61,352 nt of DNA from Caldilineaceae bacterium. GTDB lineage: Bacteria; Chloroflexota; Anaerolineae; Caldilineales; Caldilineaceae. How positions within the stretch are numbered: the first letter of the stretch is position 1; each line of letters starts with the position of its first letter. Made by a program: the position numbers and the translations under genes. Shown one piece after another: positions 9,058-18,496 of this stretch. The stretch is from positions 1 through 61,352 of the forward strand of contig JAJDZJ010000063.1 in the NCBI GenBank assembly GCA_022824685.1, in the 5' to 3' direction. The notes beneath the pieces are model-generated. The model had not been told where the DNA came from. It saw only the letters and a program-made list of their open reading frames with translations, and did not search any database.

Positions 9058-10083
9058 ATGAAATCAGCAGCTGTTTTCGGACCGGAACAGGGCGGCGTCG
9101 TTGACGCGCCCGCCCCGACCGCCGGCGATAACTGGGTCGTCGTCAAAGTCCACACCGCCCCGATGTGTACAGAATTCAAGGTCTACCTCAACGGCAACGA
9201 TGCCCCCTACCTGGGCCATGAGGCGGCCGGCGAAGTCGTCGAAGTCGCGCAGCCCTGCCGCGTAAAGGTCGGGGATCGGGTCGTCGTCATGCCCCAGACA
9301 CCATGCGGCCAGTGCGAACTCTGTCTCGGCGGCGAGTACATCCACTGCCAGGACTCGGAAGAGCCTCCCCCCCAACCGAACGGCGGCGAGGGCAGAGCAA
9401 CCATGGCCCAATACATGCTCAAACAGGACTGGATGCTGGTTCCCATTCCCGATGGCATCTCCTACGACCACGCCTCCATGGCCTGTTGCGGCCTCGGCCC
9501 CACCTTCGGCGCAGTCCAACGCGCAGGGCTGGGCCCCGACCATACTCTTCTGATTACCGGCCTGGGGCCGGTCGGGCTCGGCGGCGTCATCAATGGCACG
9601 CATCGCGGCGCAACTGTGATCGGCGTCGATACAAATCAGTATCGCGCAGCAAAGGCGCGCGACCTGGGCGCAGCCGAGGTCATCGACCCCACCGACCCGG
9701 ACGCCCTGCAGAAGACTCTGGCCCTCACTCGCGACGGGCGCGGTGTCGACCACAGCATCGACTGTTCCGGTGTGGTCGCTGCCCACCGCCTCTGCATGGA
9801 CGCCACCCGCCGCAAAGGAACCGTCAGCTTCGTCGGCGAGAGCGGCTCGGACAGCACGCCCATCCTGGTCAGCACCGACATGTTGCGTAAAGGACTGACT
9901 CTGCACGGATCGTGGCACTTCAACATGGCCGACTCCCCGAAAATCCTGCGCGTCATTGCCGCCAACCCCGACAAACTCGACACGCTCATCAGCCATCGCT
10001 TCCCATTGGACCAGGTTGCCGACGCCTGGGCGTTGCAGGCCAGCGGCCAGTGCGCCAAGGTGTTGCTCAAACCGTGGCAATAG
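9058..10083 (+). CDS. Zinc-dependent MDR alcohol dehydrogenase
   Basis: This 341-aa medium-chain dehydrogenase has structural-zinc cysteines C83, C86, C89 and C97, catalytic-zinc candidates C37 and H54/E55, and the dinucleotide-binding GLGPVGLGG stretch. It is diverged from the dehydrogenase at 6528. It probably oxidises a sugar or polyol in the same pathway as the dehydratase upstream. The ATG at 9058 is preferred over 9028 because AGGAGAAGGGAG lies directly before it. Confidence 0.87.
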   Translation: MKSAAVFGPEQGGVVDAPAPTAGDNWVVVKVHTAPMCTEFKVYLNGNDAPYLGHEAAGEVVEVAQPCRVKVGDRVVVMPQTPCGQCELCLGGEYIHCQDSEEPPPQPNGGEGRATMAQYMLKQDWMLVPIPDGISYDHASMACCGLGPTFGAVQRAGLGPDHTLLITGLGPVGLGGVINGTHRGATVIGVDTNQYRAAKARDLGAAEVIDPTDPDALQKTLALTRDGRGVDHSIDCSGVVAAHRLCMDATRRKGTVSFVGESGSDSTPILVSTDMLRKGLTLHGSWHFNMADSPKILRVIAANPDKLDTLISHRFPLDQVADAWALQASGQCAKVLLKPWQ

Positions 10084-10226
10084 CGTGACGCTTCCGCGCC
10101 GGGCCATTGCAAGGTTGAATCGGGAGTGACGCCGCCGCGCAAAGTCTACGCCCTGACCCGCCGCACTCGACCCGCAATTCTCTCGGAGCCGCGGCTCCTC
10201 AAACATGAACAGGACGGAATCCCCCT

Positions 10227-12392
10227 ATGCAAGACCTGCTCAACCAGTACTTCGGCTACGACGAGTTCTTGCCGCTCCAGGAAGAGATCATTGACTGCGT
10301 CCTGACAGGCCATGATGCACTGGTCCTCATGCCGACCGGGGGCGGCAAGTCGCTCTGCTACCAGCTGCCCGCGTTGCGGCTCGAAGGCCTGACCCTCGTC
10401 ATCTCGCCCCTGATCGCCCTGATGAAGGACCAGGTCGACGCGCTCAAGTCGAACGGCATACCGGCAGAGGTCATCAACAGCGCCTTGACCTACGCAGAAA
10501 TGCGCCGCGTTCAGGAGGATGCCCTGCGCGGCAAAACCAGGATCCTCTATGTCGCTCCGGAAAGGCTGGCCCAGGAGGCCTTCCAGCGTTTTCTCTCAAG
10601 AGTCAAAGTCTCTCTGGTCGCCGTCGACGAAGCGCACTGCATCTCCGTCTGGGGCCACGACTTTCGGCCCGACTACCGCAGGCTGGGCGATCTGCGCGCG
10701 GCCCTGCCCAACGTGCCCTTTCTGGCCCTGACCGCCACCGCCACCAAACGAGTGCGCCTCGACATTCTCGACCAGCTCCGCTTGGACAGGCCGAAGCAGT
10801 ATGTCGCCAGTTTCAACCGCCCCAATCTCACCTATAACGTCCTTCCCAAGGACAGAACCAGCTTCGATACCCTCCTCACGCTTCTGCAAAAGCATAGGGG
10901 CGAATCCGCCATCATCTACTGCGCGTCGCGCAAGGAAACCGAAAGTCTCGCCGCGCGCCTGAACGCGACCGGTTTCAATGCCCAACCCTACCATGCCGGG
11001 TTGGAGAACGATGTCCGCCGCAAGACCCAGGAGGCATTTGTGCGCGACCGTGTCGACATCGTTGTCGCGACCATCGCCTTCGGCATGGGCATTGACAAAC
11101 CCGACATTCGACTTCTCGTCCACTACGATCTGCCCAAATCGCTCGAAGGCTACTACCAGGAGACCGGCCGCGCCGGCCGCGACGGCCTGCCCAGCGACTG
11201 CGTTCTCCTGTACAACTATGGCGACGCCTCAAAGCAGGAGTTTTTCATCGACCGGATCGAGGACGAAACGGAGCGCGGCAACGCCCGCCAGAAGCTCGGC
11301 CAGGTCCTTGAGTTCTGCCAGCTTCAATCCTGTCGCCGCGGATTCGTCCTGCGTTACTTCGGCGACGAGTGGGCAGATGAAAACTGCGGGGGCTGTGATT
11401 TCTGTCTGACGCCCAGGGAGGAATTTGACGCCACGATTATCGCCCAGAAGATCATGTCTACCGTGATTCGCACCGGTCAGCGGTTCGGCATCAGCTATGT
11501 GAGCGAAGTGCTGCGGGGAGCGAAAACCAGAGCAGTCAGGCAGCGAAACCATGCCGAACTCAGCGTCTATGGCATTGAGAGAGAGTTTTCTGACAGCGAG
11601 ATCAAGGAGATTTCCGGACTCCTGGTCGCCAAAGGACTGCTTTACAGGAACAGCAGTGAGTACGCCACGCTCGGCGTCACCGAGGCCGGACGAACCTTTC
11701 TAAAGTACCGCGAAACTCTGACCCTCGCCAAGCCCAAACGGGAGGCGAAGAAGGCCTCTTCGGCCGGCCGTGAGGCACTGAACTATGATCAGCCGCTCTT
11801 TGACAAGCTGCGTGATCTTCGTCGTCGTCTGGCCGCGGAAAGAAGCGTCCCGCCCTACGCAGTTTTCGGCGATGTTACATTGCAGCAGATGGCGTACTAC
11901 CTGCCCCGAAGCAAGGAGAGCCTTTCCCGCATTTCGGGCGTGGGCGCAAAGAAACTGGAAGACCTGGGCGATGCCTTTCTATCGATCATCGTCGCCCATG
12001 CGCAGACCCACGACTTGCAGGAAAGAGAAATCCCAGCCCCACGCAACGGCGGAAGCAGCCGGGTGAAACGCTTGGGCGCCACCCACGACCAGACCAAGGA
12101 GCTTCTGCAGCAAGGCATGAATGTCGAGGAGATCGCGCGGAGCCGCGGCCTCGCCCCCACGACCATCAGCCGCCATATCGAGGATCTCATTCAGTCAGGC
12201 GACAAGCTGGATCTCAGCCGGCTGATGCCCTCCCAGGAGAGGATCGACAGTGTCAGAGCCGCTTTCGCCCAAACCGGCGGCAACCTCCTTTCGCCCGTCA
12301 AAGCAATCCTCGGCGACGAATACTCCTACGACGAAATCCGGCTCGTAAAGCTCTATTTGCAACAGGGGGAAGGACAAGGGGAAGAGGTTTAG
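10227..12392 (+). CDS. recQ: ATP-dependent DNA helicase RecQ
   Basis: This 721-aa protein has Walker A TGGGKS (37-42), the DEAH box (134-137) with the RecQ-specific aromatic loop after it, and helicase motif VI ([10 protein letters not shown]). The zinc-binding cysteines start near 368 (C, then CGGC and C). An RQC winged helix follows, then an HRDC domain at about 520-600. RecQ unwinds DNA 3' to 5' during recombinational repair and fork restart. The C-terminal 120 residues after the HRDC domain include a helix-turn-helix of the kind seen in many non-enterobacterial RecQ proteins ([14 protein letters not shown]). Confidence 0.95.
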   Translation: MQDLLNQYFGYDEFLPLQEEIIDCVLTGHDALVLMPTGGGKSLCYQLPALRLEGLTLVISPLIALMKDQVDALKSNGIPAEVINSALTYAEMRRVQEDALRGKTRILYVAPERLAQEAFQRFLSRVKVSLVAVDEAHCISVWGHDFRPDYRRLGDLRAALPNVPFLALTATATKRVRLDILDQLRLDRPKQYVASFNRPNLTYNVLPKDRTSFDTLLTLLQKHRGESAIIYCASRKETESLAARLNATGFNAQPYHAGLENDVRRKTQEAFVRDRVDIVVATIAFGMGIDKPDIRLLVHYDLPKSLEGYYQETGRAGRDGLPSDCVLLYNYGDASKQEFFIDRIEDETERGNARQKLGQVLEFCQLQSCRRGFVLRYFGDEWADENCGGCDFCLTPREEFDATIIAQKIMSTVIRTGQRFGISYVSEVLRGAKTRAVRQRNHAELSVYGIEREFSDSEIKEISGLLVAKGLLYRNSSEYATLGVTEAGRTFLKYRETLTLAKPKREAKKASSAGREALNYDQPLFDKLRDLRRRLAAERSVPPYAVFGDVTLQQMAYYLPRSKESLSRISGVGAKKLEDLGDAFLSIIVAHAQTHDLQEREIPAPRNGGSSRVKRLGATHDQTKELLQQGMNVEEIARSRGLAPTTISRHIEDLIQSGDKLDLSRLMPSQERIDSVRAAFAQTGGNLLSPVKAILGDEYSYDEIRLVKLYLQQGEGQGEEV

Positions 12393-12435
12393 AATAGAGG
12401 ATGAGCCGATTTCCAACCCGGAGACCCAACCGACC

Positions 12436-13470
12436 ATGACCTACAAATGCGGCATTATCGGCGTCAGCGGGGGGCGCGCCAACGGCCACGCCGACGCCTA
12501 CGCCCATATCCGCCGCGGCGCGCTGGCCTGCATCGCCACCCGCAACTGCGCCAACCTGGATGCCTTTGGTGAACGCTGGAACGTCGACGCCCGCTACACC
12601 GAATACCGCGAAATGTTCGACCGCGAAAAACCTGACCTCGTGCACGTCAACACGCCGCCCGACGTCCGCCTGGAAGTCATGCAAGCCGCAGACGCGGCCG
12701 GCATCGGCGCACTGATCATCGAGAAACCGCTCGCCATCCAGGCCGAGGACTACCTGGCGATCCGGGACTTTGCCTCCGGGGCCAAGGTGAAGGTCGCCAT
12801 CAACCACCAACTCCAATTCCATCCCCGCCGCCAGCGGCTGCAGAACCTGGTAGCGGACGGCGCAATCGGCGCCGTCCGCCTGATCGACGCCAGCGCCCGT
12901 ATGAACATGGCCTACCAGGGAACCCACGCCCTCCAATCCATTGCCGGCTTCTACCCCCAGGGCCGGCCGGCAAGCCTCTTCGCCCAGGTATCCGGCGCAT
13001 CCGGGCTCATCCAGGGCCGCAAACAGCACTTCGCGCCCGACGCAACCATGGCGGCCATCCGCTACGGTGATGGCGCAAGCGCGCTCCTGCGCTGCGGCCT
13101 CAACGCCCCATACGTGCTCGCAGCCGACAAGCGCACAAACGTCCACAAACGGATAGCCGTCTACGGCACAGAAGGGTACGTCTACTGGACAATGTGGGGC
13201 TGGGAAACCTCCATACGCGGCCGGCGCGAACACGGCAGCCACAACTACCCTGACGAGGACATCCTAGGCCAGGCCGCCATGACCGAAGCCGCCTTCGACT
13301 GGCTCGAAGACGCCGGCAAACGCCATCCCCTGAACCTCGACGCCGCCCTCCTCGATTTTCACATCCTCCTCAAAGTCTATATGAGCGGACTCAGTCGACA
13401 GGAGGAATCCCTCGCCACCGACCTTCAACCCGGCTTGATTGAAGCCCTTCGACAAACTCTGGCAGATTAG
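12436..13470 (+). CDS. Gfo/Idh/MocA family oxidoreductase
   Basis: This 344-aa NAD(P)-dependent oxidoreductase starts with a Rossmann strand (CGIIGVSGG) and contains the EKP signature (about 95-97) that contacts the nicotinamide. The C-terminal half is the usual alpha/beta substrate domain. Family members oxidise or epimerise sugars, inositols and related compounds. GGAG lies upstream of the ATG. It follows recQ by 43 bases on the same strand, so may be cotranscribed, but no functional link is evident. Confidence 0.87.
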   Translation: MTYKCGIIGVSGGRANGHADAYAHIRRGALACIATRNCANLDAFGERWNVDARYTEYREMFDREKPDLVHVNTPPDVRLEVMQAADAAGIGALIIEKPLAIQAEDYLAIRDFASGAKVKVAINHQLQFHPRRQRLQNLVADGAIGAVRLIDASARMNMAYQGTHALQSIAGFYPQGRPASLFAQVSGASGLIQGRKQHFAPDATMAAIRYGDGASALLRCGLNAPYVLAADKRTNVHKRIAVYGTEGYVYWTMWGWETSIRGRREHGSHNYPDEDILGQAAMTEAAFDWLEDAGKRHPLNLDAALLDFHILLKVYMSGLSRQEESLATDLQPGLIEALRQTLAD

Positions 13471-13509
13471 GCAGGCAATGGCGCGCTGGAAACGCGCGCA
13501 TGAATCGAT

Positions 13510-14547
13510 CTAACCCGTCCTGTGTCCTCTCACGTTGGAGCTGGCATACCTGAACGCAAGTTCCGGTTCGGCCCTCTGCAGACGCTGTGGCGGCAAGCCG
13601 TTGGCGATGGCTTCCAGGTCGTCCAACACCATCTCCCCGATCTCATAGTACGCCTCCCTGACGCTTCCCGCGCGGTGCGCGGAGAGAATGACATTCGGCG
13701 CGCTGCGAATCGGATGCGTTTGATCCAGCGGCTCCTGCGGGAAGACGTCGATCGCGGCGCGGAACCGACCCGCCTGAAGCAGTTCGGTCAGGGCATCGAA
13801 ATCGACCAGGTGGGCGCGGCTGATCAGAAGGAAGACCGCGTCCGGGCGGATTCGCTCCAACAGCGCGCGGTCAAGGAGCGCGCGATTCTCGTTGGAGGGA
13901 ACCGCCAGCACGAATATGAAATGCGAAGTCGCCATCAGCTCCTCAAGCGCGACCGGGGCGACACCTTGGCGCCGCAGGTACCGCTCGCCCAGCCACGGGT
14001 CAAAGGCCGACAGCTGGCAGCCGAACGGCTCAAGCAGCGGCTGGAGGCAACGAGCCAGACCCCCGTATCCGATCAGGCCGACCCGTTTGCCATATAGATT
14101 GAACATCCCCACATTGCCGACCTTCCCATAGGACTCATCGCCCCTTCGCATCGCCTCGTGCCCCGCCACAATTCCCCGCGCGCTGGCGATCGCCATGCCA
14201 AGCGCCATCTCGGCTACCTGGCGGCCAAATGCGGGAGCCGCCGATAGGACCCTGATGCCGTTGGCGAAGCAGAATTCATAGTCCAAGTCCGAAGGAAACG
14301 CCCCGGAAACCGACACAATGTGCCTAAGATTGGCTCCCTCGTACAGTGCATCCCCATAGCGCCAGCCGGAGCAAACAACGGCATCCGCTTCCTTAAGCGC
14401 ATCCCTCGCATCCTCCAAAGGCATCGGCTCTGACCTTCCCCAGATGACGTCCACGGTCTCTGGCAGGCGGCCCAGGTCGGAGTCGGAAAAGATCTCCTCC
14501 ATCCTGCGAAAGCTCGGGTCCACCAGCGCCTTAAGTCTTTCCGCCAT
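13510..14547 (-). CDS. D-isomer-specific 2-hydroxyacid dehydrogenase family protein
   Basis: This 345-aa protein has the NAD-binding glycine motif GLIGYGGLAR near the middle and the usual order of conserved arginine (ISRAHLVD) and acid (FPQEP) followed by a catalytic His in LSAHRAG. The family reduces 2-keto acids or oxidises D-2-hydroxyacids such as phosphoglycerate, glycerate and lactate. The ATG at 14547 is chosen because GAAGGAG precedes it; the open frame extends further upstream without family similarity. It converges with the Gfo/Idh gene. Confidence 0.87.
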   Translation of the reverse strand: MAERLKALVDPSFRRMEEIFSDSDLGRLPETVDVIWGRSEPMPLEDARDALKEADAVVCSGWRYGDALYEGANLRHIVSVSGAFPSDLDYEFCFANGIRVLSAAPAFGRQVAEMALGMAIASARGIVAGHEAMRRGDESYGKVGNVGMFNLYGKRVGLIGYGGLARCLQPLLEPFGCQLSAFDPWLGERYLRRQGVAPVALEELMATSHFIFVLAVPSNENRALLDRALLERIRPDAVFLLISRAHLVDFDALTELLQAGRFRAAIDVFPQEPLDQTHPIRSAPNVILSAHRAGSVREAYYEIGEMVLDDLEAIANGLPPQRLQRAEPELAFRYASSNVRGHRTG

Positions 14548-15257
14548 CGAATACTCCTTCTTTCGCGAAGTGCCGAGATTCTTATACTCGATCTGTAGCT
14601 GCAAAATTCTTGTTGTATCGCCAACCTGCGCGGCGCGAGCAAAGGTGTTTCTAACTCCTCTCTCCTCCCCCCTCTCTCCTATCTCGTGGGCGGTCAGCCG
14701 CAACCGGCTTCCCTCGTGCGGAGGAACTTCCCCCACAATGCCCCCCTGAGAACAGGCCCCGTCGCCAACGCGCCGTCGTTCCTACAGATCGGCCAACCCA
14801 CCGGAGACTGACCCCTGACCCTTGACCACTGACCCAAGCAGTCCCGACCACTGCAGTTCCCGGACTGTGCGAGCGTCTCCTCCCAACTATCTGGCGCCAT
14901 CGAGAAAGGGAAACCCCGGTTGAAAGTCATCTTACCTGACCGGCTTCCCTTTAGCCACAGGACTTTGGCAACCTGCGGCTCCGCCTGAGAATGTTCCCCG
15001 TCCCGCCGTGCGTCTGGGCGGCCGGGCAGAGGAGACTTGTAGCGTGCGGGGGCCCCCCCACCGACCCCTCTTACACCATGCCGCTACTGGTGGGCGTCCT
15101 CCTCGTTTCATCATGATCTGGCTGGCTGCCTGCATGAAGAAGAAATGCATGGTGAAGGCCGCTCATCAGATGACCGGAACCACTCTGGGACATGCGGAGA
15201 TTTCGCTGCTTGGCGGAATCGACGGCTCAGAAATCATATTTTCCCTCCCTACCGATG
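14548..15257. other. Intergenic region with degenerate repeats
   Basis: No convincing gene is seen in this gap of about 700 bases; open frames in it are proline/arginine-rich and lack family character. It contains a C-rich dispersed repeat (14716-14746) and a run of TGACCCCTGACCCTTGACCA-type heptamers near 14806-14834. The right end runs into the promoter region of the GntR gene. Confidence 0.6.
14716..14746. repeat. C-rich dispersed repeat, copy 1
   Basis: GTGCGGAGGAACTTCC followed by CCCACAATGCCCCCC resembles 55415-55444 (GTGCGGGGGACTCCCC then CCGCAACGCCCCCC) over about 30 bases. Both copies sit in intergenic DNA and close to heptamer stretches. Confidence 0.6.
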
Positions 15258-15281
15258 ATTTTGCCACGAACATGGCGAAAT
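15258..15281. promoter_or_regulatory. Dyad upstream of the GntR promoter, candidate operator
   Basis: ATTTTGCCA (15258-15266) and TGGCGAAAT (15273-15281) form a 9-bp dyad with one G-T mismatch around six bases. It ends nine bases upstream of the -35 box. Position and symmetry fit a dimeric regulator, most simply the GntR protein encoded downstream. This is inferred from symmetry only. Confidence 0.4.
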
Positions 15282-15289
15282 AATCGTAC

Positions 15290-15317
15290 TTGACAACATA
15301 GAACTTTTCGCTAAAAT
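15290..15317 (+). promoter_or_regulatory. Strong sigma70-type promoter of the GntR gene
   Basis: A perfect TTGACA (15290-15295) is separated by 16 bases from TAAAAT (15312-15317). Transcription would begin about 30 bases before the start codon. TTGTACAC at 15343-15350, an imperfect palindrome, lies in the leader and could be a second operator for autoregulation. Confidence 0.6.
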
Positions 15318-15355
15318 CGTATCCAATATCCAAAATAGAGGCTTGTACACAGGCA

Positions 15356-16150
15356 ATGGCAATCCAAGACAGCAGCGCGCCAACCCATGTGCCCCCTGGT
15401 TTTGACCACTTGGCAAGGCCTGAATTCTCAACTCTCCACAACCGTCGTCCCGTACACGAACTCATTGCAGATAGTCTGCGGCTGACCATAATGGCCGGTC
15501 ATCACCTTCCGGGAGAACGTCTCAATCAGGAAGAGCTGGCTTCCTTCTATGGTGTCAGTCGCATGCCGGTCCGCGAAGCGCTCCTGAAACTCCAGGGCGA
15601 GGAGCTTGTCGTTTCCAGTCCGCATAGAGGGTTCGCAGTTGCGGAGCTCTCGGTGGAGGAGGTTGAAGACATCTTCTCCATCCGCATCATGTTGGAAGGT
15701 CTGGCCACCCGGCTCGCCATCCCCAACATGTCGGACCAACGACTCGCTCGAATCGCCGCGAACCTGGAAAGACAGAAGAGATACGGCGACAACATTGACG
15801 CCCGCCTCGAGTTGAACCGGGAGTTTCACGGGACAATTTACGAGGCGGCCAAGCGCCCCCGCCTCGTTGCCTTGGTGACAAACCTGCGCAACATTGTGGA
15901 AGCCTATTCTCGTATCTACACCTCGGCTGAAGGCAGGGCTGAAGCAACGCTAGTTGAGCATAAGCGCATATTTGAGGCCTGTCTGAAAGGGGATGCAGAA
16001 CTGGGAGAAAGTCTGGCGCAGGAACATCTCCAGAACATCGTGGCTGTTCTCGTTCCAAAGTTGAGACTGTCGAACGTCACGAAGAACGGCTCGCAGAAGA
16101 CAGCAGAGCAAGCGGAGCCTGCCTTCGCAGAAAACGATATCTCTCTCTGA
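15356..16150 (+). CDS. GntR family transcriptional regulator, FCD (FadR) subfamily
   Basis: This 264-aa protein has an N-terminal winged helix (about 32-95; recognition region GVSRMPVREALLKLQGEELV) and a C-terminal all-helical FCD effector domain with the D/H metal-ligand pattern (LNREFHGTIYEAA, then a histidine in VEHKRIFEA). FCD regulators bind carboxylated metabolites and usually repress neighbouring catabolic and uptake genes. Its gene opens the long plus-strand cluster to 33.5 kb and is the likely local regulator. A dyad and clear promoter lie just upstream. Confidence 0.9.
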   Translation: MAIQDSSAPTHVPPGFDHLARPEFSTLHNRRPVHELIADSLRLTIMAGHHLPGERLNQEELASFYGVSRMPVREALLKLQGEELVVSSPHRGFAVAELSVEEVEDIFSIRIMLEGLATRLAIPNMSDQRLARIAANLERQKRYGDNIDARLELNREFHGTIYEAAKRPRLVALVTNLRNIVEAYSRIYTSAEGRAEATLVEHKRIFEACLKGDAELGESLAQEHLQNIVAVLVPKLRLSNVTKNGSQKTAEQAEPAFAENDISL

Positions 16151-16280
16151 ATCACGCCAAGCAGGAGGTGAGCGTTGAAGATTCCGGGCCGTGCAGAAGC
16201 CACTCCGGCCCTCCAAAACTTTCCGCCCGAGTCGTTCCAGGACGTTCAACGAAGTCCCAAAAGGAATAAAGGTGAATGGA

Positions 16281-17276
16281 ATGAAAGGCACCGATCTTGT
16301 TGGTCTGTTTACCGAGCATCTTCGCCTGTGTAACGTAAAGAAAGGTGAGGTGATACTTGCCTTTACCGACGCGCAGTTCGCCTTCCCTGAGTATCCCGGA
16401 GCCATGCTCGCAGCGGCCCATGCCTTGGGCGCCGAAGCCTTTGCAATAACCGCCCCTTCCGACGCCGAAATCTCGGCGCAGCTCGTACTCGACGCCTGGA
16501 AATCCGCCGACATGGTCGTTGCCATGACCACCATCCCCTGGCTCTATACCGACGCGCACAACGAAGCCCTCGCCTCCGGCACGCGCACACTCATGGTGCA
16601 CGAACCGGTCGCTAACCTGAAGCGGATGTTTCCCAATGAAGACGTAGTCCGGCGCACCTATGCCGGCGCAAAGCGCATGGCCGAGGCCAGCGAGATCCGC
16701 GTCACCGATTCCGCCGGCTCCGACTTTACCCTGCGTAAGGACGGGAGAAAGGGCCACGCGCAGGTGGGCCTCGCAGACCAGCCCGGACGCTGGGACCACT
16801 GGCCCGCCGGCCTCGTCGCCACCGGCCCTCTGGAAGACACCGCCCAGGGCACCTATATCGTGCGTGCGGGAGATGTGATCCTGCAGCAGAGAAGGCATAC
16901 CGTCTCCGATATCCGTATGACCCTCGAAGACGGCCTCATCACCAGCATCGAAGGCGGCCTCGACGCGCAACTCCTGCGAGACTACCTCAGCTCATTCGAC
17001 GACCCCGACGCGTTCCGCTTTGCGCATGCCGGCTGGGGAACTGAGCACCGCGCCCTTTGGAACGTTGTGGGCATGGACTCAGAAAGCCTTTACGGTACCG
17101 TCATGGTTTCGCCCGGCCGCAACATCTTCAATGCCGCCCACGAACACTCCGGTCTCGGAGGCACCAATTACACCAGAGCGCACATCGACCTCTGCTGCCG
17201 CCACAAGAATCTCTACTTGGATGGAGAGTTGATCGTCAATGAAGACGAGGAAATCGTTCCCGAATACCTGCGGTGA
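16281..17276 (+). CDS. M29-aminopeptidase/2,5-dihydroxypyridine dioxygenase (NicX)-type protein, paralogue 1
   Basis: This 331-aa protein belongs to the family shared by thermophilic M29-like aminopeptidases and the iron enzyme NicX. H249 (FAHAGWGTEH), H301 and D303 (AHIDLCC) have the spacing of the His-His-Asp iron ligands I recall for NicX (265, 318, 320). NicX opens the ring of 2,5-dihydroxypyridine. Whether this protein is a ring dioxygenase or a peptidase cannot be settled. The ATG at 16281 has AAAGGTGA upstream and matches the start of paralogue 3. It is the first of three tandem paralogues after the GntR gene. Confidence 0.75.
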   Translation: MKGTDLVGLFTEHLRLCNVKKGEVILAFTDAQFAFPEYPGAMLAAAHALGAEAFAITAPSDAEISAQLVLDAWKSADMVVAMTTIPWLYTDAHNEALASGTRTLMVHEPVANLKRMFPNEDVVRRTYAGAKRMAEASEIRVTDSAGSDFTLRKDGRKGHAQVGLADQPGRWDHWPAGLVATGPLEDTAQGTYIVRAGDVILQQRRHTVSDIRMTLEDGLITSIEGGLDAQLLRDYLSSFDDPDAFRFAHAGWGTEHRALWNVVGMDSESLYGTVMVSPGRNIFNAAHEHSGLGGTNYTRAHIDLCCRHKNLYLDGELIVNEDEEIVPEYLR

Positions 17277-17335
17277 TGTGAAATTGAATCGACATCGCCC
17301 TAAGGGCGGCCAGCACTCGATAAGAGGAGCGCAAG

Positions 17336-18424
17336 ATGTCCACGCCAGCACAGACCAATAGTTTCGCCCAGTTAATCGCCGAAGCACTGGCGTTGAGCAA
17401 AATCGGAGATGGCACGCGCGCGGCACTTCTCAGTTCGCATGTGTACGACGAACGCGCCATGCGGGCCTACAGCGATGCCCTTAATATTCTTGGCGCCGAT
17501 TGGGTCCGCGTGATCATGCCCCCGCGAACAGAGGGAACCGGCTTTGCCAACCCTGTGCAGGACGCCTCCTTCGTCGCCGACATTCTCAAAGCGGCGGATG
17601 TCGTCGTACGGCCGACGACGAAGAAGGGAGCCGTCGCCGACATCGGCATGTATACGCCCGTCTTTGAAGAGATCATCATGAGCGGAACACGCTGGTGGGA
17701 CTGCTCCGTCGGCGGCTCTGAAACGCTTCTGCGAAAACTGTTCCCCACCCAACCGATGATCGACCGCACGCGCGCCGGTGCCGTGCGTATGCAGGAGGCT
17801 CAAACGCTGCGCATCACCTCCGAGGCCGGCACCGATCTGACCCTGAGCGTGGCAGGACGGATCGGCCACTGCCAGGTCGGCATCGTCGACGAGCCGGGAC
17901 GTTGGGACAACTTCGGCTTTGGGCTGGTCGCGACCGCGCCCGTCGAGAACTCTGCCAACGGCAAAGTGGTCTGGGACGCCGAAGATTCATTGGGCGAGCT
18001 TCTTGGCTCCTACAGCGCCCTGCTGCCGGAACAGGTCGTAACTCACTTCGAAAACGGCAAGATCGTCAGCATCGAAGGCGGTTGGGTCGCCCGCCGCTTC
18101 GAATCCTATCTGGCCGGCCTCAACCGCCCCGAGTTCTATCGAATCGCCCATATTGGCTGGGGCACGCACGAAAGCGCGGCCTGGGGAGGCCCCGGATGGA
18201 ATACCGCCGAGTGGGAGAGCTTCTACGGCTGTATCATGCTCCACCTCGGCATGAACATCTTTTCCACAAAGGCCCCCTACAACGGCCTGCACGGACAAAA
18301 CCGTCCGTCGATCGCCTGGCCGATGCCGTCCCACGCCGGGGGCTGCCTCCTGCGCCACGACCTCTACCTCGATGACGAGCTGATTGTGGAGGCCGGCCAG
18401 ATCGTCCCTGACGGACTGAAGTAA
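17336..18424 (+). CDS. M29-aminopeptidase/NicX-type protein, diverged paralogue 2
   Basis: This 362-aa paralogue keeps the family core (GRIGHCQVGIVDEPGRWDN; AHIGWGTHESAAWG) and candidate ligands H272 and H333. The acid that completes the metal site in its neighbours is replaced by glycine: H333-A-G335 in place of H-x-D. It also has a longer N-terminus and a different first third. It may bind metal differently, have another activity or partner the flanking paralogues. The start is well supported by GAGGAG. Confidence 0.72.
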   Translation: MSTPAQTNSFAQLIAEALALSKIGDGTRAALLSSHVYDERAMRAYSDALNILGADWVRVIMPPRTEGTGFANPVQDASFVADILKAADVVVRPTTKKGAVADIGMYTPVFEEIIMSGTRWWDCSVGGSETLLRKLFPTQPMIDRTRAGAVRMQEAQTLRITSEAGTDLTLSVAGRIGHCQVGIVDEPGRWDNFGFGLVATAPVENSANGKVVWDAEDSLGELLGSYSALLPEQVVTHFENGKIVSIEGGWVARRFESYLAGLNRPEFYRIAHIGWGTHESAAWGGPGWNTAEWESFYGCIMLHLGMNIFSTKAPYNGLHGQNRPSIAWPMPSHAGGCLLRHDLYLDDELIVEAGQIVPDGLK

Positions 18425-18496
18425 ACGACATCCACGCGCAAAGGTTTGCCGAAGCCGAGCTGTTCGCCAAAACGACTGCCAGAGAGGAGTCCATCC

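Noticed and set aside
13485..13501. GCGCG/CGCGC hairpin between convergent genes
   Set aside because: Only five base pairs and no T-run; too weak to call a terminator.
16175..16333. Short TTG-started frame after AGGAGG upstream of paralogue 1
   Set aside because: The ribosome site is strong but the frame runs about 50 bases into paralogue 1 out of frame and shows no conserved character. It may instead be a leader effect.
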